The notes: a model not told the origin generated them from the sequence alone. Counted from the first letter of the stretch, positions 19,061 through 26,738 are shown. The stretch: 33,608 nt of DNA from NIOZ-UU13 sp964653075 (GCA_964653075.1 CAZZAX010000056.1:1-33608), one strand, 5' to 3'. Made by a program: numbers and translations.

Positions 19061-19125
19061 TCCCCATTCCTCCTTAACAAATACCTTCGTGACAAAGTCG
19101 AATGTTATTTTTTATTGTGCGCAAG

Positions 19126-20895
19126 TTATTCGGACTTATCTTCTTTTTGTATGTACCAGCCGACCTGTCGATCATTGTGTTCTATCAGGACGTTGAAATC
19201 TTTGATGTCGATTGCTCCATCGGCATTAATGTCGCCGAGTATATAACTTTCCGGTGATTTTGTGCTGTTCAGGATGTTATTGATCAGAATAGTATAGTCA
19301 GGTTGGTTGACGATACCGTCGGCATTCAGGTCATACCAAAAGATGCTTTCGCTGTCTTTTTTATCGCTGATGTTCCAGGCCAGGCCGTAGCGTTGTGCTA
19401 CGGCTATTTCTCCTGGGTCTTCATTTTCGTTCATGTACAGGACAATTTCATAGTTTGAATAGTTGGGGTCCGCGGGAATATAAATATGCTCGATATTGTC
19501 AACATTACTGTCACTATAGTCGAGCAGGTAGTCGTTACCGGGATTGTTTGGGTCAACTGCCCAGAGTTCGAGGCGAAGGTCGCTGTCTTTTTCAGGGGCC
19601 GGCTCGAAAGGATAGGTTCTGTCGAAGTGTTTGTTCCAGACGACTGTGGCGGTGATAAATTTGTCGGCAGGTTCGGCCAAGGTGATTTTGTAAACATTTT
19701 CCAGCCCTGGGCTGCTATATAGCTGGTTTGAGTCCCAGCCGGTTGTTGAAACATCACCGGGTTCATTTGGCCCGGTGATTAAATGGTTATAGGCACCAAC
19801 CGCATCTAACATACCGGCCCCTTGAATGTAGTCAAGAGGGGCGGAGTGGTCATCGTCGGTTTGGAGCAGGCCCTTGTGCCAGAAGGGCAGTTTGACTGCT
19901 GAGTTTAGCAGAATCGCTTTGAAGACACTGTTTCCGGCTTCCGGTGAAATCGCCGGACTTAAGTTCGGGTCATTTTTGGCCTTTTGAACGAGCAGGCCGA
20001 TTGTTCCTGCAACTATTTGTGTCGAGAAGCTTGACCAATTACCGGTTGGTTCATAGACATTGGGTTTGTTATCAACTGCAGCCAAGCAATTACCCGGAGC
20101 GACGATGTCAGGTTTGCATCGCTCATCTCCGGTCGGACCGAAAGTCGAATGCTCCGGATAGGCCAAGGCAAAATGTTCCAGGTTGGTTGCGAGGTCTTTG
20201 GTATCTACAGAGTCGATGACGCCGACACCGATTATATTTGCCCCGGCACCCGGATAAAGGACGGGGTCATGGGCATCGGTACCGTTACCTATCGCGGCCA
20301 CGATAGTGAGACCATAATGCTCGGCCAATGATTCGATACCATTTGTCCACCAATCTTCGAATTGAATGCCGTTGTCGATTGTAATAATATCCGCGTCCGG
20401 CGGTAAGTGCTCGAAGATATTATTGGTTAAAAAATGCCAGAATTCGTAGATATCAGCCTGGGCCTGGGGTGCTATACCCTGGTAGTAAAATTGTCCTATC
20501 TGTGGGTAAAATGCGTTGGGGTCCTCACCGAGCAGTATAGAGCAGATGGCCGTCGAATGTGGAGAAATGCCTGCGGGCGGTTGGCCCTGGTCGTGAAGAA
20601 AGAGCCGGCTGGAATTAAAGCAGTTATGTTCGACGTCAGGGCGGTAATCGTTCTGTGGTTCATCATCGATGTATGTAATGCTTCGACAGATAACGGCGAA
20701 TTTAACACCCTCGCCGGTCAGATTGTTTTCTATTCGTTTTAAGGGGTAAATACCGGCATGTTCCAGTCCCTGCGGTTGGAGGATTTTGGTATTCTGCGGT
20801 TCCTGGGCCCGGGCTGTAGAGCCGGTGGCACTGTACAGCGCTGCTATACAGGTCATAAGACTTAACAAAAGCGTTTTTTTAAGTGTATAAGTCAC
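19126..20895 (-). CDS. Secreted subtilase-fold protein with catalytic Asp replaced by Cys; dockerin-like C-terminus
   Basis: The 589-residue product starts at GTG, with GGAG 7 bases upstream, and has a signal peptide (about 1-30, ending TARAQ). The body aligns by eye with peptidase S8: GEGVKFAVICRSI (61-73) matches the GVKVAVIDTGI strand but has Cys70 for Asp; H113 lies in SPHSTAICSILLG; N204 in AAIGNG; S289 in NWSSFSTQIVAG, replacing the usual GTSMAAP. GDERCKPDIVAPG is well conserved. The triad is therefore incomplete and the protein is probably a non-proteolytic binder or a strongly altered enzyme. The C-terminus has two dockerin-like loops, DLNADGIVNQPDYTIL and DINADGAIDIKDFNVL. It is first in a minus-strand run ahead of the phosphoesterase, aroA and aroC, and has a good promoter upstream. 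Confidence 0.83.
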   Translation of the reverse strand: MTYTLKKTLLLSLMTCIAALYSATGSTARAQEPQNTKILQPQGLEHAGIYPLKRIENNLTGEGVKFAVICRSITYIDDEPQNDYRPDVEHNCFNSSRLFLHDQGQPPAGISPHSTAICSILLGEDPNAFYPQIGQFYYQGIAPQAQADIYEFWHFLTNNIFEHLPPDADIITIDNGIQFEDWWTNGIESLAEHYGLTIVAAIGNGTDAHDPVLYPGAGANIIGVGVIDSVDTKDLATNLEHFALAYPEHSTFGPTGDERCKPDIVAPGNCLAAVDNKPNVYEPTGNWSSFSTQIVAGTIGLLVQKAKNDPNLSPAISPEAGNSVFKAILLNSAVKLPFWHKGLLQTDDDHSAPLDYIQGAGMLDAVGAYNHLITGPNEPGDVSTTGWDSNQLYSSPGLENVYKITLAEPADKFITATVVWNKHFDRTYPFEPAPEKDSDLRLELWAVDPNNPGNDYLLDYSDSNVDNIEHIYIPADPNYSNYEIVLYMNENEDPGEIAVAQRYGLAWNISDKKDSESIFWYDLNADGIVNQPDYTILINNILNSTKSPESYILGDINADGAIDIKDFNVLIEHNDRQVGWYIQKEDKSE

Positions 20896-20998
20896 TTCTT
20901 AACTCCAGAGGCGGCGCTAATAAACCAACAGGAACATAAATGCTCCCCCGATTGCCAACCTCCATAGCTGCTATTTATCTGTCTGCAAACTTTTTCTC

Positions 20999-21027
20999 AT
21001 AATACCATAAAACGCTTTCGTTTTCAA
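20999..21027 (-). promoter_or_regulatory. Promoter for the pseudo-subtilase gene and possibly the run to aroC
   Basis: On the minus strand TTGAAA (21027-21022), a 17-bp spacer and TATTAT (21004-20999) match the sigma70 consensus at 5 of 6 positions in each box. The start would be near 20992, giving a leader of about 97 bases before the GTG start. An 11-bp inverted repeat flanks it. Confidence 0.6.
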
Positions 21028-21106
21028 GCAAATTATCCGGTATGTTCCTGTAATATTGTGGTTTTTAGCATTAAAAGGACGGTTCAGGAAAACTTATTGA
21101 GAAATC

Positions 21107-21135
21107 TTGCCTTTATCTGTCGCAATTGCTATACT
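21107..21135 (+). promoter_or_regulatory. Promoter for the pyr cluster
   Basis: TTGCCT (21107-21112), a 17-bp spacer and TATACT (21130-21135) lie 47 bases before the pyrR ATG. The implied leader is only about 40 bases and has no terminator hairpin, so the classic PyrR-dependent attenuator is not seen in front of pyrR. Confidence 0.55.
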
Positions 21136-21182
21136 CGATGCGATATTGAAGATTGGTCTTTCATTAATGGTTTGCTTTAATT

Positions 21183-21710
21183 ATGAAGGTAATTTTAGAT
21201 TCGGGACAAATCGAGCAGGTTCTCAATGAGCTGACAGGTCGTATTCTTTCTGAGACACCGGTTGATCTGGATATCGCAGTAATCGGTATCCGCAGCAGGG
21301 GAGAGGTCCTTGCACAGAGGTTATCGGGCCAACTGTCCCAAAAGCTCGGCAAGGATATACCGTGTGGAACCCTGGATATAACTCTTTATCGTGATGACCT
21401 GAACTCGCCTCATGCTACCCCTCAGCCGCTGGTTCGTACCACGGAAATCGGATTCAATATCGATGATAAAATCATTATTCTGGTAGATGATGTTTTATAT
21501 ACCGGCCGCTCGGCACGGGCGGCGATGGATGCCCTTATAGATTTGGGCAGGCCAAAGGCGATAAAGCTGGCTGTCCTTGTTGAAAGGGCCGGCAGGGAGT
21601 TACCGATACAGGCTGATTACACCGGCTACAAGGCCAATACCCCACCGGGTAAATTAGTTCAGGTCAACCTTGTTGAATCGGACGGAAAGGACGAAGTAGT
21701 CATTGAGTAA
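21183..21710 (+). CDS. pyrR: Bifunctional pyr operon regulator / uracil phosphoribosyltransferase PyrR
   Basis: PyrR binds pyr mRNA in response to UMP/UTP in Firmicutes and has uracil phosphoribosyltransferase activity. The 175-residue product has the normal length and the PRPP-binding loop ILVDDVLYTGRSARAA (99-114, acidic pair D102-D103), preceded by IGIRSRGEVLA (35-45) and LDITLYRDDL (64-73), all typical of PyrR. It opens the cluster and lies 77 bases before pyrB. Whether it acts on RNA here is uncertain: the leader before pyrR is too short for an attenuator, and the pyrR-pyrB gap shows no convincing terminator. It may regulate elsewhere or act mainly as an enzyme. Confidence 0.94.
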   Translation: MKVILDSGQIEQVLNELTGRILSETPVDLDIAVIGIRSRGEVLAQRLSGQLSQKLGKDIPCGTLDITLYRDDLNSPHATPQPLVRTTEIGFNIDDKIIILVDDVLYTGRSARAAMDALIDLGRPKAIKLAVLVERAGRELPIQADYTGYKANTPPGKLVQVNLVESDGKDEVVIE

Positions 21711-21787
21711 ATGAGTATATGCGTGACTGAGAGAATTAGCAGATAAGTATCGCATTAATTCATTACTCATATGTCAATTTATATAAT

Positions 21788-22753
21788 ATGGCATTGAAAA
21801 GAAAAAGCAAACAAATCAAGTGGCATCGCAAACACTTACTTGGCCTGCGGGAGCTTAGTGCCGAGGAGATTACATATATTCTTGACACGGCCGAGGGTTT
21901 TGAGCAGATAAGTACCCGGTCGGTCAAAAAGGCCCCGCCTTTGCGCGGTAAGGTAGTTGTGAACCTTTTTTTTGAAGACAGTACACGGACGCGAAACAGC
22001 TTTTCCCTGGCCGCAAACCGCTTAAGCGCAGATATTATAGAATTTACAAAGAAGACCAGCTCCGTCAGTAAAGGCGAGTCTCTTCTGGATACGGCCAGAA
22101 ACCTGGAAGCTCTGGGGATTGACATTGTTGTGGTTCGGCATAATGCCGGCGGCGCGCCGAAATTTTTGAGCAGGAACATCAATGCCTGCGTTGTAAATGC
22201 CGGCGACGGATTCTGCGAGCATCCGACACAAGGTCTTTTGGATGTCTATACTATTCGCAAGGAAAAAGGCACCCTCGAAGGTTTGAAGATAGCGATTGTC
22301 GGTGACATAGCGCATTCGCGGGTTGCCCGCAGTGATATGTGGGCGATGACAAAACTCGGTGCCGAGGTAATATTTGTAGGTCCGCCGACACTTATGCCCA
22401 CACAGGTAAGCCAGTTACCGGTTAAAATAAGCTATAGCCTTGATGAGGTCATCGAAAAGGTTGATGTAATAAATATGCTGCGGATTCAGTTTGAACGGCT
22501 CGGAGGAAATCCTTTTCCTTCGATACGGGAATATTCGCATTATTTCGGGCTGACTGTCGAGCGTATGAAAAAGGCAAAATCCGACATTTTAGTTATGCAC
22601 CCCGGTCCGATTAACAGAGGACTGGAAATGGAAAGCGAAGTAGCTGACGGTCGCAATAGTGTTATCTTAGAGCAGGTAACCAACGGCCTTGCAGTTAGAA
22701 TGGCGGTATTGTTCCTGGTCAACCAGGCGGCAGCACAAAAACTTAAGGCATAA
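21788..22753 (+). CDS. pyrB: Aspartate carbamoyltransferase catalytic subunit
   Basis: PyrB condenses carbamoyl phosphate and aspartate to carbamoyl-aspartate, the second step of UMP synthesis. The 321-residue product has the carbamoyl-phosphate loop FFEDSTRTRNSF (61-72, with R67 and R69), then SSVSKGESLLDTARNLEALG, NAGDGFCEHPTQGLLDVYTI, IVGDIAHSRVARSD, MLRIQFER and MHPGPINRGLEM. All are standard catalytic-chain motifs. VVVRHNAGGAPKFLS replaces the commoner RHPxxGAA form. No regulatory subunit gene (pyrI) is present; instead an unrecognised secreted-protein gene starts 8 bases after the stop. No clear Shine-Dalgarno precedes the ATG, so translation may depend partly on pyrR. Confidence 0.95.
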   Translation: MALKRKSKQIKWHRKHLLGLRELSAEEITYILDTAEGFEQISTRSVKKAPPLRGKVVVNLFFEDSTRTRNSFSLAANRLSADIIEFTKKTSSVSKGESLLDTARNLEALGIDIVVVRHNAGGAPKFLSRNINACVVNAGDGFCEHPTQGLLDVYTIRKEKGTLEGLKIAIVGDIAHSRVARSDMWAMTKLGAEVIFVGPPTLMPTQVSQLPVKISYSLDEVIEKVDVINMLRIQFERLGGNPFPSIREYSHYFGLTVERMKKAKSDILVMHPGPINRGLEMESEVADGRNSVILEQVTNGLAVRMAVLFLVNQAAAQKLKA

Positions 22754-22761
22754 AAGGAAAA

Positions 22762-24051
22762 ATGCAAAAGCGGATATTATTATCAGCACTTTTAATTCTC
22801 ATCTTTGTCCAGATTTGTGCAGCCCAATCAGGAAATTCCGAGAAAGAAAACACGAACAGGGAAGCGGTGCGGAGGAAGAGACGCGTTGAGCAGCTTATCA
22901 AAGAGCGTGATCAGCTTAAAATATTCCTGGCTGAGTATGAACGTATTCGGGGTCTGCATGATATTGATAAGAAACACGATGAGTATGTTAAAAAATTGGA
23001 GCAGGTAAGGAAAATGCAGGTTGTCGGTATTCCCAGAGAGGTTTCTCAAAAGTATGGTGATGACTGGAGACGTTTGTATTCGCGGATTAGGGGTATTGTT
23101 TCGGGGATGATTATGGTTGGAATGTTGAATAGCGAGATGGAACTATTTCCGCGGATGCTCTACATAGGGACAGATGAAAAAAGAGCTCAAATGTCACGCC
23201 TATTCGGCGTATCTACACCCATTACAGAAGCAGATAAATTCTGGGATTGGTACAAAGATATTTTGAAAATGAATGTAAGCGAAGAACAACGACGCTTGTG
23301 GCAGTTACAGGCCAAGTATGATATTCCGGACATTGTGGTGCGGCATGCTGAAGAAGATTCAAAGCAGGAATTGCATAAGTATGCATATAAGTATCTTATT
23401 GGGCTTTTCTCAAAGGAAAAGGCTCAGGAAGGGAAACGAAGACTTGAAAATATTGAATCGGAGTTATCTAAATATCCCGACTGGAAGGAGATTAAGCAGG
23501 AATTGTTGCAGTCATTTAGTTCTGACTTAAGCAGCTCAGAGGCAGCGACTGTTGTCAATAAGGCCAAGCGTGTGGGACTTGGGCAGGTAATTGAGAAAAA
23601 AGTGCACCATAATGCTCCTAACATGGAAAACTGCCTTGATGTTGAGACAGCCAGTTTGTTTAAGCCACCGTCAGGTGAGGACATGCTGAGCTTCAGATGG
23701 CTCTGGGCTAATGGCATTGATTTTGGTGGTATAGTTTTACCTGATTATCGAAGTTTGCATTGTTATGGAGCTCAGATGGTGCCTGTGACTAATGAGCTTT
23801 GGGATATTGCTACGGTAGATTTATTGAAGCAGAGCTTGAAAAACGCATCATTTGAATCTCCACTTTTTATCGAAACGGAGCGTCGTTTGATTAAAGATGA
23901 ACTGCCCGTTACTTATGTGTTTCATACACGTGAAGGTAGTATCGGCATCCTACAAATACTGAAAGTAGAAGTGCGTCAAGCGATTGATGTAAGATACAAG
24001 ATACTTGCTTTTGATGTTGAACCAGAGAAGGTTAGGTTTGAAGGTAATTAA
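22762..24051 (+). CDS. Unrecognised exported protein embedded in the pyr cluster
   Basis: I do not recognise the family. The 429-residue product begins with a clear signal peptide (MQKR + LLSALLILIFVQICAAQ, cleavage near 21-22), then a highly charged, probably coiled-coil region (about 25-95, RRKRRVEQLIKERDQLK...) and a mostly helical middle. The final part (about 385-429) contains DELPVTYVFHTREGSIGIL, resembling a short beta motif I associate with uncharacterised Planctomycetota secreted proteins, though I cannot name it with certainty. An AAAGGA Shine-Dalgarno lies just before the ATG and only 8 bases separate it from the pyrB stop, so it is probably co-transcribed with pyrB. The next gene, pyrC, starts 44 bases after it. 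Base use is like the neighbours, with no sign of a recent insertion. Periplasmic or surface location is inferred. Confidence 0.7.
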   Translation: MQKRILLSALLILIFVQICAAQSGNSEKENTNREAVRRKRRVEQLIKERDQLKIFLAEYERIRGLHDIDKKHDEYVKKLEQVRKMQVVGIPREVSQKYGDDWRRLYSRIRGIVSGMIMVGMLNSEMELFPRMLYIGTDEKRAQMSRLFGVSTPITEADKFWDWYKDILKMNVSEEQRRLWQLQAKYDIPDIVVRHAEEDSKQELHKYAYKYLIGLFSKEKAQEGKRRLENIESELSKYPDWKEIKQELLQSFSSDLSSSEAATVVNKAKRVGLGQVIEKKVHHNAPNMENCLDVETASLFKPPSGEDMLSFRWLWANGIDFGGIVLPDYRSLHCYGAQMVPVTNELWDIATVDLLKQSLKNASFESPLFIETERRLIKDELPVTYVFHTREGSIGILQILKVEVRQAIDVRYKILAFDVEPEKVRFEGN

Positions 24052-24062
24052 ATAAAGACGAC

Positions 24063-24088
24063 ATGGATTTTCGCTTATGCGGGAATGA
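24063..24088 (+). repeat. Remnant of a dispersed palindromic repeat at the start of pyrC
   Basis: TGGATTTTCGCTTATGCGGG followed by AATGAC resembles a degenerate copy of the TGGATTCCCGC-N-GCGGGAATGAC palindrome common in many bacterial genomes. It lies between the unknown secreted gene and pyrC, and supplies a spurious upstream ATG. Confidence 0.55.
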
Positions 24089-24095
24089 CGGTACT

Positions 24096-25382
24096 ATGGA
24101 TTCTGAATTATTGATAAAAAATGGACGGGTAATAGATCCTGCAAACGGTATCGATAAAAAATGCGATGTGCTTATAGTCGATGAAAAGATTGCAGAGGTC
24201 GGTACAGTCGAAAAACCTGTACAGACGATTATCGATGCGGCCGGCAAATTAGTTGTGCCGGGTCTGATTGATATCCACGTTCATTTTCGTGAGCCGGGTG
24301 ATGAAGAGGAAGAAACTATAGCGAGCGGCTCGGCAGCGGCTGTTGCAGCAGGTTTCACTTCGGTTGTCTGTATGCCGAACACCAATCCTGTCATCGAAAA
24401 TGAAACCGATGTCGAATACATCCATCGAAAGGGCAGACAGACCAGGAAAACTCATGTCTATACAATGGGGGCTATCACAAAAGGACTGCAAGGTATTGAA
24501 CTTGCGGAGATGGGATTTATGGCTGAGGCCGGAGCGGTTGGATTTACCGATGACGGCAGGGGGGTGCAGGACCCAGCTGTTATGCTGAGGGCTTTGAAAT
24601 ATGCTGCTATGTTCGATGTATTTGTGGCTCAGCATTGTCAGGATGAAAGTTTTACCAGTAATGGTGTGATGAATGCTGGTTACTATTCCACTATACTAGG
24701 CTTGCCGGGTATAGACCCGTTAGCGGAAGAGGCGATACTCTGGCGCGATATTCAGCTTATTAAGAAGGCGGAAGTTTGTTACCACGCCCAGCACATATCG
24801 ACAGCCGGGTCGGTCGAGCTGATAAGGGCTGCCAAAAAAGATTCTCTGCCGATTACCTGTGAAGTAGCACCGCATCATTTGCTTTTAACCGAGCAATGTT
24901 GTGCCGAGTATGATACCAACTATAAGGTCAACCCGCCTCTACGGGCAGAGAAAGATGTTGATGCCCTGAAGCAGGCTATAGCCGAAGGGCTTATAGATGC
25001 ACTGGCAACCGACCATGCTCCGCACCTGCAAAGTGAAAAGGAGCTGGAATTTTTAACTGCTCCTTTCGGTATAACGTCTCTGGAATGTGCATTAGGTCTT
25101 TATGTTAAAGCGCTAATTGAGCCGGGAGTTCTGGACTGGCCCGGATTGGTTCGTTTGATGGCTGAAAGGCCGGCTAAGATAATCGGTGTAGATAAGGGTA
25201 CGCTCGGTAAAGGCAAACAGGCGGATATAACTATTATCGACCCGAATGCCGAGTATGAAATTGACGTAAACACATTCCGTTCCAAGAGCAGGAACTGCCC
25301 GTATCACGGCTGGAAAGTCAAAGGCAAGGTTGAGAAAACAATAGTCGGCGGCGAAATAAGATTTGAAGCGGAGAGCGGATAG
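24096..25382 (+). CDS. pyrC: Dihydroorotase, class I
   Basis: PyrC cyclises carbamoyl-aspartate to dihydroorotate, the third step of UMP synthesis. With the start at 24096 the product is 428 residues, the usual class I length. Metal and substrate motifs: DIHVHFREPG (59-68, H61 and H63), CMPNTNP, GFTDDGRG (149-156, the bridging Asp region), AQHCQD (H180), YHAQHIST (H233) and DALATDHAPH (D306). Class I enzymes typically use an Asp bridge rather than the carbamylated Lys of E. coli PyrC. An earlier in-frame ATG at 24063 would add 11 residues that come wholly from a palindromic repeat remnant, and the family normally begins at the LLIKNGRVIDPA strand, so I reject it. It follows pyrB via the unknown exported protein. 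Confidence 0.95.
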   Translation: MDSELLIKNGRVIDPANGIDKKCDVLIVDEKIAEVGTVEKPVQTIIDAAGKLVVPGLIDIHVHFREPGDEEEETIASGSAAAVAAGFTSVVCMPNTNPVIENETDVEYIHRKGRQTRKTHVYTMGAITKGLQGIELAEMGFMAEAGAVGFTDDGRGVQDPAVMLRALKYAAMFDVFVAQHCQDESFTSNGVMNAGYYSTILGLPGIDPLAEEAILWRDIQLIKKAEVCYHAQHISTAGSVELIRAAKKDSLPITCEVAPHHLLLTEQCCAEYDTNYKVNPPLRAEKDVDALKQAIAEGLIDALATDHAPHLQSEKELEFLTAPFGITSLECALGLYVKALIEPGVLDWPGLVRLMAERPAKIIGVDKGTLGKGKQADITIIDPNAEYEIDVNTFRSKSRNCPYHGWKVKGKVEKTIVGGEIRFEAESG

Positions 25383-25420
25383 TTCATAGTCGAGAATTCA
25401 TAAACTGCACACTTTAAATC

Positions 25421-25897
25421 ATGATTTTTATTGATGGTCATAATCTGTTGCACTCAATTAATAAAGCGGATGAAGGCTCCGGTTCAATCAGCGATGTTCA
25501 ATTATGCCATATTATCGGCAGTTATTTGAAACTTACAGGCCAAAGCGGTGAAATTATTTTTGACGGTACCGGCCCCCCGGATAAAAGCGGATTCGATGGT
25601 ATAAGCAATCTGGAGGTCTTTTTTGCTGGCTTAGGTACCGATACTGATACTGTAATCGAGGACAAAATAATCGCAAACTCTGCACCAAGAAGGTTAAAAA
25701 TTGTCAGCAGCGACCGAAGATTGCGAAAAGCGGCCCGGGCCAGAAAAGCAATATCTGTAAAGTCGGAGGTTTTCTGGAGTAATATGCAGAAACAGTTGAG
25801 TCGGAAAAAAGCGGCAAAAGAGCCGACAGCAAAACGCCGAGGATTAAGCGAGAGCGAAACCAGACAATGGCTTGAAATTTTTGGTATTGAGCAATAA
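25421..25897 (+). CDS. NYN/YacP-like (PIN-fold) putative ribonuclease
   Basis: The 158-residue product has the NYN/YacP (PF05991-like) pattern: FIDGHNLLHSI (3-13, D5 and N8), a central EIIFDGT strand, the acidic cluster DTDTVIEDKI (74-83) and IVSSDRRLRKAAR (94-106). These acidic residues are expected to bind Mg for RNA cleavage. The C-terminal 50 residues are basic (KQLSRKKAAKEPTAKRRG), consistent with RNA contact, and end with a short helix. Its Bacillus relative YacP/Rae1 is a ribosome-associated endoribonuclease; activity here is inferred only. It lies 38 bases after pyrC, on the same strand and probably in the same unit. The ATG has no strong ribosome-binding site. Confidence 0.82.
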   Translation: MIFIDGHNLLHSINKADEGSGSISDVQLCHIIGSYLKLTGQSGEIIFDGTGPPDKSGFDGISNLEVFFAGLGTDTDTVIEDKIIANSAPRRLKIVSSDRRLRKAARARKAISVKSEVFWSNMQKQLSRKKAAKEPTAKRRGLSESETRQWLEIFGIEQ

Positions 25898-25962
25898 CGT
25901 TTTTACCGATATATGCCGATAAACATTGTGATAGTGTATTATTAGCCTTTTTGGGAGGATAA

Positions 25963-26496
25963 ATGATTATGAACTGTCCTGCGTGCGGAAATATATTACA
26001 GGAGAAGACCGTAGGGGATGTGGTGGTCGATGTATGCCAGGGCGGCTGTGGCGGCATCTGGTTTGATAATTTCGAGATCCAGAAATTCGATGAACCACAC
26101 GAGTCCGCGGGCGAGGCTCTATTAGACATAGAGCGGGATGAAAGTATTGTTATCGACCATACAAAGAGATTGAAGTGTCCGACCTGTGACGATATTGTAA
26201 TGATGAGGCACTTCTTTAGTGTTAAAAAGGAAGTAGAGTTGGATGAATGTCCTGGTTGTGGAGGTTTTTGGCTGGATGCAGGTGAGCTAAGCAAAATTCG
26301 CAGTCTTTTCAATACGGAAGAGGAAAGACACAAAGCGGCAGAAGAGTATTTCTCGGAAGTCTTTGGTGGTGAATTGGCCGCGATGGAAGCAGAAGACCAA
26401 GCTAAACTTAATAAAGTGCTGAAGATTTCAAATATGTTCCGCTTTATTTGTCCGAGCTATTACGTTCCGGGAAAGCAGGATTGGGGAGCTTTTTAG
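25963..26496 (+). CDS. Double TFIIB-type zinc-ribbon protein
   Basis: The 177-residue cytoplasmic protein carries two zf-TFIIB (PF13453-like) ribbons. The first has C5-x2-C8 (CPAC) with C25-x3-C29 followed by GGIWFDNFEI. The second has C72-x2-C75 (CPTC) with C96-x2-C99 (CPGC) followed by GGFWLDAGEL. The W-x-D/E-x-x-E ending is diagnostic. A helical segment with several Glu (about 112-150) and a hydrophobic tail follow. Function of this family is unknown. GGGAGG lies 4 bases before the chosen ATG, while a second in-frame ATG 6 bases further on has a 10-base spacing, so the product may begin MNCPAC. It is the last gene before a bidirectional terminator. Confidence 0.88.
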   Translation: MIMNCPACGNILQEKTVGDVVVDVCQGGCGGIWFDNFEIQKFDEPHESAGEALLDIERDESIVIDHTKRLKCPTCDDIVMMRHFFSVKKEVELDECPGCGGFWLDAGELSKIRSLFNTEEERHKAAEEYFSEVFGGELAAMEAEDQAKLNKVLKISNMFRFICPSYYVPGKQDWGAF

Positions 26497-26536
26497 TTTT
26501 TTGTCTCTAAAATAATCTGTTTGTTCTATACTTATT

Positions 26537-26552
26537 GCGAAAGCGGGAATCC
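26537..26552. repeat. Half-copy of the dispersed palindromic repeat
   Basis: GCGAAAGCGGGAATCC is one arm, inverted, of the same TGGATTCCCGCTTTCGCGGG-like element seen at the start of pyrC. It is followed by GGATTAGATATGTGATTGGATTCC, possibly further debris. It lies in the non-coding stretch after the zinc-ribbon gene. Confidence 0.45.
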
Positions 26553-26668
26553 GGATTAGATATGTGATTGGATTCCATATTTAGTTCGAAATGCAGATAT
26601 TCGCCACAGGCGTAGTGCCGACAGGTGTAAAGGTTCTTGAGAGTACACCTGACAGCACCGTATAAAAT

Positions 26669-26716
26669 AAAATCCCTCGATAAACCGGCGTTTTCTTGCC
26701 GGTATCGAGGGATTTT
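26669..26716. terminator. Strong bidirectional terminator between convergent genes
   Basis: AAAATCCCTCGATA (26669-26682) is the perfect complement of TATCGAGGGATTTT (26703-26716), with an inner CCGGC/GCCGG stem around GTTTTCTT. A-rich and T-rich flanks make it work in both directions, ending the pyr/zinc-ribbon unit and the PKD subtilase gene. Confidence 0.92.
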
Positions 26717-26738
26717 GTTATCAAGGTCTTGTGTCTTT

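Noticed and set aside
18155..19246. A 363-codon plus-strand open frame antisense to the phosphoesterase
   Set aside because: It covers the minus-strand phosphoesterase, whose metal-site motifs are clear. The antisense product is Cys/Arg-rich without a recognisable domain or ribosome-binding site.
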